The notes under the pieces: generated by a model
The model's database searches: none
Told to the model about the DNA's origin: nothing
The model's input: the letters and a program-made list of their open reading frames with translations, nothing else
Shown here: piece after piece, positions 57,970-64,000 of the stretch
Numbering within the stretch: position 1 is the first letter of the stretch
Layout: each line of letters opens with the position of its first letter
NCBI GenBank assembly: GCA_965215615.1
Contig: OZ244068.1
Span: forward strand, 2,294,001 to 2,358,000
Source of the DNA: CBDATA01 sp965215615
GTDB lineage: Bacteria; Acidobacteriota; Vicinamibacteria; Marinacidobacterales; Marinacidobacteraceae
Reading direction: 5' to 3'
Length of the DNA stretch: 64,000 bases
Position numbers and translations under genes: made by a program

Positions 57970-59723
57970 ATCTCGAGGTTGCCGAGCGCTCCCGCGCGCT
58001 CTCCGAAGGAACCATCCTTCCCGACACCGGTACAGCCCTCGGGGCGGAACACGCCGCGGCACTCCGCGAGGCGCTGCTCGCCGGCGAAACCCATTACACC
58101 CCCCGCCCCGGCCTCCCGGAGCTGCGCGAGGAAGTGGCACGCCGGCTCGAGACGGCGGGCGCTCCTCCCGGCGGCGAAGTCGTCATCACCGGCGGGCGCA
58201 AGGAGGCGCTCTTCGTCGCCCTCGCCGGAATGGAAGAACCGGTCCGACTGAGCGAGCGGACCGCGGCGGACCCGGTGGTGATCGCAGCACTCGCGGCGCT
58301 CGGCCGAAGCCCGGCGCTTTCCGGGCTTTCGGGAAACCCGGTGGTGGACCTCGGAGACCGGTTTCCCGAAGTCGATCTGACGGACATCCCGGAGGGCGCG
58401 GTTCTTCTGGGATCGCTCGACGGGTTTCCCGAACTGGCTCCGTTCCGGCTCGGCTTCTTCCGGGCGCCGGACGCGCTGCTCCCGAAACTCCGAGGATGGA
58501 AGCAGGCGATCTCGATCTGCACCGCCGCTCCTTCGCAACGGGCGGCGGCGCTCGTTCTCGGGGCGCGGAAGTCGAAGCGTCTCCCCGGAATCCGGACCCG
58601 AAAGGACGACTCCCGCTACTCGCTGATGGAGCTCGCCGCCGGGCTCGACGACGTGGTGAGCCTCGGCCGGGGCGATCCCGATGCCGATGCCCCGGCTCCG
58701 GTTCTCGAAAAGGCATGCGCCGCGCTCAGCGAGACCGAACCCCTCCATCCGCGCGGGCAACCGTGGCTGCTCGAGCGGATCGCCGACCGCGAAGAGGCGC
58801 GCACCGGTGTCCATCCGAATCCGGAGACGGAAGTGCTCGTGACCGGGGGCGCGCAGGAAGGCATCGTTCTCGCCATGCTCGGGCTTCTCGGCGAGGGCGA
58901 GGAGGCGCTGCTGGCGGACCCCTACTACACCTCCTACATCCAGGCCATCGCGCTCGCGAAGGGACGGCCGGCGCTCGTCCCCGCTCCCGAAGGCGCGGAC
59001 TTCGGGATGCGGGCCGAAGCCACCGCCGAAGCTCTTCGCCAGGCGGAGCGGCCGCGCCTGCTCGTCATCGTGAACTTTTCGAACCCGACCGGCGCGCGCA
59101 CCCACGCGGAAGAAGTGGAAGGCCTCTGCCGGCTTGCTTCCCGGGAACGCCTGTGGGTTCTCTCGGACGAGGTGTATGGCGACATGGCGCTCGACGGCAA
59201 GGGGCCGATCCTCTCGCCGGTTTCGCTTCCGGGGATGCGACAACAGACCCTGACCCTCGGCAGCGTTTCCAAGAGCTACGCGATGACCGGATTCCGCATC
59301 GGCTACCTGACCGGCCCCGCCGAGGCCATCGCCGCCTGCTCCCGGCTGAAAGCGGCGATCTCGGGCCCCGCTCCGCTCTTTTCGCAACGGGCGGCAGCCG
59401 CCGCGCTCGCTGGCGGAGAGGCCTTCCCTGCCCGGATGCGGGAGATCTACGCCCCCCGGCGCGAGCTGCTGCTCGACGGCCTCAGGAAGCTGGACATCCC
59501 CACCACCGACCACGGGGGCGGGTTCTTCGTCTGGGCCGACATCTCCCGCTTCGGAATGCCCGCCGAAGCGTTCTGCCGCCGCCTGCTCACCGAAGCGCGG
59601 GTTCTCATGTTCCCCGGAACCGCCTTCGGAAAACGCTGGGACCGCTACGTCCGGATCTCCATGCTCCAGACCGGAGAGCGCATCGCCGAAGCGCTCGGCC
59701 GGATGCGGAACTTCGGCAGATGA
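57966..59723 (+). CDS. Double aminotransferase: PLP-less N-terminal half fused to an active half
   Basis: 585 aa. Residues about 206-585 are a complete class I/II aminotransferase: DDVVSLGRGDPD, VTGGAQEG, VNFSNPTGARTH, LSDEVYGDM and the PLP lysine Lys436 in GSVSKSYAMTGFRIGYL. Residues 1-205 imitate a second copy: THYTPRPGLPELREEVA, VVITGGRKEALF, then GSLDGFPELAPFRLGFF, which aligns to the lysine motif with Gly153 in place of Lys. It next shows SICTAAPSQRAA, a normal following segment. The first half lacks the middle of the fold and cannot bind PLP covalently; it may be structural or regulatory. Last gene of the operon; 73 bases separate it from hicA. Confidence 0.9.
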   Translation: MNLEVAERSRALSEGTILPDTGTALGAEHAAALREALLAGETHYTPRPGLPELREEVARRLETAGAPPGGEVVITGGRKEALFVALAGMEEPVRLSERTAADPVVIAALAALGRSPALSGLSGNPVVDLGDRFPEVDLTDIPEGAVLLGSLDGFPELAPFRLGFFRAPDALLPKLRGWKQAISICTAAPSQRAAALVLGARKSKRLPGIRTRKDDSRYSLMELAAGLDDVVSLGRGDPDADAPAPVLEKACAALSETEPLHPRGQPWLLERIADREEARTGVHPNPETEVLVTGGAQEGIVLAMLGLLGEGEEALLADPYYTSYIQAIALAKGRPALVPAPEGADFGMRAEATAEALRQAERPRLLVIVNFSNPTGARTHAEEVEGLCRLASRERLWVLSDEVYGDMALDGKGPILSPVSLPGMRQQTLTLGSVSKSYAMTGFRIGYLTGPAEAIAACSRLKAAISGPAPLFSQRAAAAALAGGEAFPARMREIYAPRRELLLDGLRKLDIPTTDHGGGFFVWADISRFGMPAEAFCRRLLTEARVLMFPGTAFGKRWDRYVRISMLQTGERIAEALGRMRNFGR

Positions 59724-59754
59724 AGCGATGACTCCCTCACGGCTGAGGGTTGTG

Positions 59755-59772
59755 TCGTACATTTTTGTACGA
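59755..59772 (+). promoter_or_regulatory. Palindromic operator of hicAB
   Basis: TCGTAC, a six-base T-rich spacer and GTACGA form a perfect inverted repeat. It ends one base before a -10-like TAAAAT (59774-59779), and TTGTGT at 59750-59755 could be the -35. HicB-type antitoxins repress their own promoters through such sites, so binding here is a sound inference. Confidence 0.6.
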
Positions 59773-59796
59773 ATAAAATGACGGGAAATTGACTTC

Positions 59797-59994
59797 GTGC
59801 GCCGAATCCGGGGGCTCGGCCGTCAGCGGGGAATTCCCGTGCGATTCGAGGCTCGAGCCGGCAAGGGAAGCCATGGTCGGCTGTATTTCGGAAATCGCTT
59901 CGTCACCGTGAAGGACCGCCGGAGGGAAATTGGTGCGGGCCTCCTCGCCGCGATGCTGAAGCAGCCCGGACTTCGACAAGAGGACTGGAGGTAG
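59797..59994 (+). CDS. hicA: HicA-type mRNA interferase toxin
   Basis: 65 aa starting with GTG. The HicA double-stranded-RNA-binding-like fold is recognisable by FEARAGKGSHGRLYFGNRFVTV, with the catalytic His in GKGSH. It is followed after six bases by hicB, the usual toxin-first order. The preceding 70 bases hold a palindrome and promoter-like boxes. Confidence 0.85.
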   Translation: MRRIRGLGRQRGIPVRFEARAGKGSHGRLYFGNRFVTVKDRRREIGAGLLAAMLKQPGLRQEDWR

Positions 59995-60000
59995 TCCACG

Positions 60001-60510
60001 ATGGAAGAACTCGACACAACCAGGGAGTTTGCCTGGCCAGCGAAGTTTAGAGAGCAGGATGACGACCGCCTCCTCATCTCCTTCCCGGATTTTCCCGAAG
60101 CGCTGACCGAAGCCAGCTCGGAAATGGAGGCGCTGGCCGAAGCCCAGGATTGCCTGATCGCCGCGCTCGGCGGCTACATGGCCGCCCGCCGCCCGATTCC
60201 CCGACCTTCGGCGAGTCAGGCGAACCCGACCATCGCACTACCCGCACTTGCTGCGGCCAAGGTCGCCCTCTACAACGCGATGGTCGCTCAGGGCATCAGC
60301 AATACCGCTCTCGCCGAAAAGCTCGGTCTCAGCGAAGGCGCGATCCGTCGTCTGATCAACCTGGATCACCGCTCACATATCGGCCAGGTGGACAAAGCGC
60401 TTCGGATTCTCGGGGGCCGGCTGACCGTGACCTGTGGCTTGATCAAACCCAGTCCGAAACTCTCGATTCACGAATCCTGGCAACGCGAGCCCCCGGCTCA
60501 CGCTACCTGA
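60001..60510 (+). CDS. hicB: HicB-type antitoxin with C-terminal helix-turn-helix
   Basis: 169 aa. The N-terminal degraded RNase-H-like domain: LLISFPDFPEALTEASSEMEALAEAQDCL. The C-terminal DNA-binding part is a helix-turn-helix (ISNTALAEKLGLSEGAIRRLINLDH). It neutralises HicA and most likely represses from the palindrome at 59755-59772. An ATG at 60001 is the only good start. The remaining tail is polar. Confidence 0.88.
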   Translation: MEELDTTREFAWPAKFREQDDDRLLISFPDFPEALTEASSEMEALAEAQDCLIAALGGYMAARRPIPRPSASQANPTIALPALAAAKVALYNAMVAQGISNTALAEKLGLSEGAIRRLINLDHRSHIGQVDKALRILGGRLTVTCGLIKPSPKLSIHESWQREPPAHAT

Positions 60511-60540
60511 AACGAGAGCGGACGAGGCGAGGGACGGCGT

Positions 60541-60901
60541 TCAGGTGGCTTCGATCTCGCGACACGCCGCCGTCGCCAGAAACGCCGAGCGGGTCATCCG
60601 CCGCCGCTTCGCTTCCTCGTCTATGGCTTCGAGCAGGCCGCGGTCGAGGGAGATGTTGAGAACCACGGTCGAGCAGCAGCGGAATCCACGCCAGATCAGC
60701 GCCCCGCCGCCAATCCGCGAGCGACGGATCGGTGTGGATGTCGTCGATCGAACGCAGCATGCCTTCGACATGAAGAGCCAAGGCTTCGCTTCCGGGGCGA
60801 ACCGCTTCCGAGATGCTGTCGCCAACCGAAACGCAGCCGGGAAAGTCGGGGAAGCTGACCCCGTAGTTCCGGTCGCGATGGATGAAAGCTACGTAACGCA
60901 T
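60541..60901 (-). pseudogene. Frameshifted solo hicB antitoxin gene
   Basis: The first part, MRYVAFIHRDRNYGVSFPDFPGCVSVGDSISEA and EALALHVEGML, is a HicB domain. After WIPLLLDRG the frame fails. A neighbouring frame continues VVLNISLDRGLLEAIDEEAKRRRMTRSAFLATAA, the expected ribbon-helix-helix tail, ending at 60541. The shift lies near 60665-60680. No hicA lies upstream. A sequencing error is possible, but loss of the partner suggests decay. Confidence 0.75.
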
Positions 60902-60996
60902 CGCCGAATCCTCCTCATTCGATCCAGCCCGCCTGCCGGTAGATGGACGCGACCATCCCGCCGCAGCATCCGGATGAGAAACTTCGGAGGATGACG

Positions 60997-61758
60997 ATGA
61001 AACGACTCGATGGCCGGTGCGCGGTGGTCACCGGCGCGGCAGCGGGGATCGGCCGCGCCACCGCCGAGATCTTCGCCGAAGAGGGTGCCCGGGTCGCGCT
61101 CGCGGATATCGCGGAAGCGGTCGAAGAGGTCGCGGACGGAATCCGGAGGAGTGGCGGCAGCGCGCTCGCGGTCGTGGCCGATGTATCCACCGAAGAGGGA
61201 GTGGAACAGGTGGTCGGAACCGCCGAACGCGAGCTGGGGACAGTCGATATCCTCGTGAACAACGCAGGGGTCGAACTCAAGAAACTGGTCGAGGACACGA
61301 GCCTCGCCGAATGGGAGCGGGTGCTCCGCACGAACCTCACCTCCGCGTTCCTGATGTCCCGCCGGGTCGTTCCCGGCATGAAGGAGCGAGGGCGCGGTGC
61401 CATCGTCATGAATTCGTCGGTCGGGAACTTCATCGCCGCCACCCGGAGTTCGGCCTACGGAGCCTCCAAGGCGGGCATGATGGCCCTCGCCCGCGGACTC
61501 GCGCTCGAAGGCGCTCCCCACGGCATCCGGGTGAACGCGGTATGTCCCGGCGTCATCGATACGCCGATGAACGAGCGCAACCTCTCGCGCGCCGACGATC
61601 CGGAGGCCATGCGCCGCTCGTGGTACGAGGTCACCCCGCTCGGCCGCCTCGGAACCCCCCGTGACGTGGCCCAGTCGATTCTCTTCCTCGCTTCCGACGA
61701 ATCCGCTTTCGTCACCGGCCTCCCGCTCGTGATCGACGGCGGCCGCCTCATCCAGTAG
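60997..61758 (+). CDS. SDR family oxidoreductase (FabG-like)
   Basis: 253 aa. Complete classical SDR: AVVTGAAAGIGRATA, LADIAEAV (Asp, NAD preference), NNAGVELK, NSSVGN (Ser), YGASKAGM (Tyr/Lys), VCPGVIDTPM and LVIDGG. The start is ATG at 60997, because GGAGG lies six bases upstream; an ATG two codons earlier is too close. Substrate unknown. It stands alone, with an ABC-transporter remnant convergent behind it. Confidence 0.93.
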   Translation: MKRLDGRCAVVTGAAAGIGRATAEIFAEEGARVALADIAEAVEEVADGIRRSGGSALAVVADVSTEEGVEQVVGTAERELGTVDILVNNAGVELKKLVEDTSLAEWERVLRTNLTSAFLMSRRVVPGMKERGRGAIVMNSSVGNFIAATRSSAYGASKAGMMALARGLALEGAPHGIRVNAVCPGVIDTPMNERNLSRADDPEAMRRSWYEVTPLGRLGTPRDVAQSILFLASDESAFVTGLPLVIDGGRLIQ

Positions 61759-61985
61759 CTCCGCCGGACCCCGCCCGCAACTGTTCCACCGTGAACAGCA
61801 GCAAGAGCGGGAACCCGATCAGGAAGGCCGCGGCCGCGATTGCCGGAGCCGGACGGGCCGAGCAGGGGCAGGAACTCGCCGTCGCGGACTTCGAGGTCGA
61901 GGCCATCCACGACCAGCGTGCGGCCGTCGTAGCTCTTGCTGACCCCGGCGGAATCGAGGCCGTGGATTTCGCCAATCAGACACTC
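61748..61985 (-). pseudogene. ABC-transporter deletion scar (ATPase start joined to permease end)
   Basis: On the minus strand AGVSKSYDGRTLVVDGLDLEVRDGEF and GPSGSGN are the beginning of an ABC ATPase up to Walker A, with Lys replaced by Asn where homology breaks. Then another frame gives AIAAAAFLIGFPLLLLFTVEQL and RAGSGGATG-stop, which looks like the last helix and C-terminus of a sugar-type ABC permease. A large deletion between the two genes explains this. It overlaps the last bases of the SDR gene on the other strand. Nothing else is visible up to 62025. Confidence 0.6.
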
Positions 61986-62025
61986 TCCGAACGAAGCGAG
62001 AGGCAGCATCCTGCCGCCGAAGCCG

Positions 62026-62979
62026 TCAGGAAAGCCGGTCGAAGAAGTCCGCCTCGCTCTTCGCGACCGCGCTCGCGGCGGCGACCGCCTGGCGCGGCTC
62101 CGCGAGACCCCGGATCGTTTCGGAGAGCCGCGCGGTGAAGTCGGCCGAGAGCGGGATGCCCCGGGCGGCGAGGACCTCCCGCGCCATGGCGAGGAGCACC
62201 TCGGTCTGACTCTTCGCCTGACTCCTCCGGGCGATGCGGCCGAGCAGCAGATCGTCCTCAGGTTCCCCGCCTTCCCGCCGGCCGAGTTCCCGCCCCACCC
62301 GCCAGAGCACCTCGTCGGTCTCGGGAGAAAGGGTGGATTCGTTCAGCGCCCGGTGGATCTCCTCCGCCCGCCAGCCGGGAAACGCCCGACTCGCTTCGGC
62401 TTCCACGTACCGGTCTCCCTCGCGCAGGTAGATCCGGACCTCCGGCCGGAGCGAGCGCCGCCGGCTCCGGGAACCGGCCTCCGGAGTCTCGACCCAGATT
62501 TCCGGGAAACCCCATTCCCGATAAGCGGTCAGCTTGCCGCGCCGCACGTCGGTCGTGTTGTCCAGCTCCAGCACGACATCCGGAAAGTCGTGCTCCCCGG
62601 GAACGAGCGCCTCCCCTGGAAGCCGCGCCCTCTCGGGGTTCAGGAAGATCAGCTCGTCGGCCTGCATGATGTCGGTGAGCCGCCCGTCGGCCTCGCGGAT
62701 GCGGAGGTCGGTCGAGCCGAGGCAGAGAGCTTCCGTGCCACGAGCCTGGCAGATCCGGGTCACGAGCGAGCCGAGACGACGGGAAGGTGCTTCGTGGTAC
62801 GCGTGGGTCGGCTCGCGAACCACCCAGGCGGTCTCGGTCGCGGCGTGCCAGTACTCGAGCCGCCGGCCTTCCCACTCCGGGCCCGTGATCTCTTCCTCGG
62901 AGGCCCGCAACGGACGACAGCCGACGAACTCCAGCTCGGCAACCGGTGTCCGTCGTTTTGGGGTTACCGCTCCGATCAC
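62026..62979 (-). CDS. Uma2 family (putative restriction-endonuclease-fold) protein
   Basis: 317 aa. The Uma2 core occupies about residues 20-170: EFVGCRPLRASEEEITGPEWEGRRLEYW, DIMQADELIFLNPE, DVVLELDNTTDVRRGKLTAYREWGFPEIWVETPE. The E-L-D (residues near PDVVLELD) and K are the likely PD-(D/E)XK-type site. The C-terminal 130 residues are helical (LLAMAREVLAARGIP, ETIRGLAEPR). Uma2 proteins are numerous in some phyla and of unknown role. The GTG start at 62979 lies six bases after a TACCAT -10-like box. It is divergent from a second nuclease-like gene. Confidence 0.85.
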   Translation of the reverse strand: MIGAVTPKRRTPVAELEFVGCRPLRASEEEITGPEWEGRRLEYWHAATETAWVVREPTHAYHEAPSRRLGSLVTRICQARGTEALCLGSTDLRIREADGRLTDIMQADELIFLNPERARLPGEALVPGEHDFPDVVLELDNTTDVRRGKLTAYREWGFPEIWVETPEAGSRSRRRSLRPEVRIYLREGDRYVEAEASRAFPGWRAEEIHRALNESTLSPETDEVLWRVGRELGRREGGEPEDDLLLGRIARRSQAKSQTEVLLAMAREVLAARGIPLSADFTARLSETIRGLAEPRQAVAAASAVAKSEADFFDRLS

Positions 62980-62985
62980 CGATTC

Positions 62986-62991
62986 ATGGTA
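62986..62991 (-). promoter_or_regulatory. -10-like box of the Uma2 gene, leaderless
   Basis: TACCAT on the minus strand, followed by six bases and the GTG at 62979, with no ribosome-binding site. Confidence 0.4.
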
Positions 62992-63021
62992 GCAGCCGGA
63001 GGATGGGATATCTTCCCGCAG

Positions 63022-64000
63022 ATGGACCATCTGGCGGAGGCGATCCGGGACGTGGCGAGGCGCATCGAGAGGGGCGAATACCAGCACGAAGCCGCCGTCT
63101 CCAGGCAGATCGTGATGCGCTTTTTTCGGCATCTGGGCTGGGACGAGTACGCACCCGAACAGGTATCTCCGGAGTTCTCGATCGGGAGCCGCAAGGTGGA
63201 CTACGCGCTGTGCCGCCCGCCCTTTGGTGCCGTGGTCCTGATCGAGGTCAAGAATCTCGGAAAGGCGACCCCGGAAGGCGAGAAACAGCTCTTCGATTAC
63301 TGCTTCAAGAAAGGTGTTCCGCTCGCCGTGCTGACGGACGGCAAGACGTGGAGCTTCTACTACCCGGCGGGAATGGGGGATTTCGAGCAGCGGCGGTTCG
63401 CCGAACTGGACCTCACCACCGACGATCCTGCGCTTGCCGCCGGGATGCTGAAGCGGTACCTGGCATTCAGCGCCGTGACCGCAAGCGACTGGCAGGGCCG
63501 TGTCCAGAAGGATTACGAGGCCTTCAACCAGCAGCTCGTCGCCAAGGAGCATTTCCCGTCTGTCGCCGAGTCGCTGTTCGCGGGCGAGGACGAGCGCCTG
63601 TTGGATCTCTTCGCCGAACACGTCGAGCGGCGCTCGGGCGTTCGGCCTTCCGCCGACCGGGTTCGCGGCTTCCTGAAGGAGTATGCGACCCGTCCGAAGC
63701 CGACCCCCGTCCCGAAACCGAAGTCCGCCTCCGCCCCACCCTCGACTCCGAAACCGAAGCCGGCCCCGCTGGATTCCGCCGCGAAGACCGCGTCCTTCAC
63801 GCTTTTCGGTGAAACAGTCACGCACCTTCGGGACAAGGAAATGTTCTTGGACATCTTGAGAAGGCTGAGAGAAAGGGATGCATCCTTGTACGAAAAGTTG
63901 TCGCCGTTCCTTTCGGGTAGAAAAAACGCGTATCTGTCGCGGAATCGCGAATCGCTCTATGCGTCTGGCGCGAGCCCGAAGCTCTGGAGCGAAGTCGCGG
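63022..64000 (+). CDS. PD-(D/E)XK nuclease-like protein (3' end missing)
   Basis: At least 326 residues, open to the window end. The N-terminus (IERGEYQHEAAVSRQIVMRFFRHLGWDEY) and KVDYALC, then VVLIEVKNLG, give the HsdR-type nuclease site: Asp in KVDYAL, E-V-K in LIEVK. LFDYCFKKGVPLAVLTDGKTWSFYYP is typical of type I-restriction-like nuclease domains that stand alone. A proline-lysine-rich linker (KPTPVPKPK) precedes another domain (FTLFGETVTHLRDKEMFLDIL) that reaches the edge. ATG at 63022 is chosen; an ATG at 62986 with the same frame is possible, while GGAGGA at 62998 lies 19 bases before the chosen start. Confidence 0.8.
   Translation, partial: MDHLAEAIRDVARRIERGEYQHEAAVSRQIVMRFFRHLGWDEYAPEQVSPEFSIGSRKVDYALCRPPFGAVVLIEVKNLGKATPEGEKQLFDYCFKKGVPLAVLTDGKTWSFYYPAGMGDFEQRRFAELDLTTDDPALAAGMLKRYLAFSAVTASDWQGRVQKDYEAFNQQLVAKEHFPSVAESLFAGEDERLLDLFAEHVERRSGVRPSADRVRGFLKEYATRPKPTPVPKPKSASAPPSTPKPKPAPLDSAAKTASFTLFGETVTHLRDKEMFLDILRRLRERDASLYEKLSPFLSGRKNAYLSRNRESLYASGASPKLWSEVA

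Overview
This is a GC-rich, gene-dense bacterial chromosome segment with many GTG starts and long runs of genes overlapping by 4 bases (ATGA or GTGA). Cleavable signal peptides, M16 peptidases, a DUF5916-type outer-membrane protein, secreted gamma-glutamyltransferases and the DUF1552/DUF1592/ankyrin families point to a diderm. The mix recalls Acidobacteriota or related environmental phyla, but nothing here fixes the phylum. Several genes have a -10-like hexamer only 6-9 bases before the start codon, so leaderless mRNAs look common.

Layout. 1-9.4 kb: edge of a fibronectin-III protein, a secreted phosphatase-gamma-glutamyltransferase pair, an M16 peptidase pair, two tandem metallo-beta-lactamase-fold hydrolases and a small PIN module. 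9.4-13 kb: alkB pseudogene, ankyrin protein and DUF1552 protein. 13.1-24.3 kb: an eleven-gene heme operon, hemA-C-D-B-L, sensor kinase, response regulator, hemE-Q-H and a flavin oxidase. It encodes a coproporphyrin-dependent route to heme b and has its own two-component system. An 11-bp-period direct repeat, like the sites bound by OmpR/PhoB regulators, lies just upstream of the hemA -10 box. 24.3-32.6 kb: a second ankyrin/DUF1552 set flanked by two DUF1592-type cytochrome proteins. Its DUF1552 gene is almost identical to the one 17 kb away, and the identity stops at the gene ends.

32.7-44.4 kb: xthA, a Smr protein, an M20 peptidase, a wrecked Fic gene, nitroreductase/SDR, a RES toxin pair, a glycine-rich protein, an SUMF1-like protein, a second gamma-glutamyltransferase, a BON protein and an EVE protein. 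44.6-46.5 kb: two tandem copies of a 179-bp MITE-like repeat (a third copy sits inside the Fic gene) and two FitAB/VapBC-type toxin-antitoxin pairs. 46.6-50.2 kb: DUF5916 protein and a secreted M20 amidohydrolase. 50.2-54.1 kb: a lower-GC restriction-modification island. Its methylase-specificity fusion lost its tail to an IS5-family element; a MamI-like endonuclease follows.

54.1-59.7 kb: a five-gene operon of hydroxyacid dehydrogenase, aspartoacylase-like hydrolase, DUF819 membrane protein, SDR and a double aminotransferase whose N-terminal half lacks the PLP lysine. 59.7-64 kb: HicAB with a palindromic operator, a frameshifted solo hicB, an SDR, an ABC-transporter deletion scar, a Uma2 protein and a PD-(D/E)XK nuclease cut by the window edge.

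The most notable items are the self-regulated heme operon, the duplicated DUF1552/ankyrin/DUF1592 cassette, the IS-split restriction system, the 179-bp repeats and the half-dead aminotransferase fusion.
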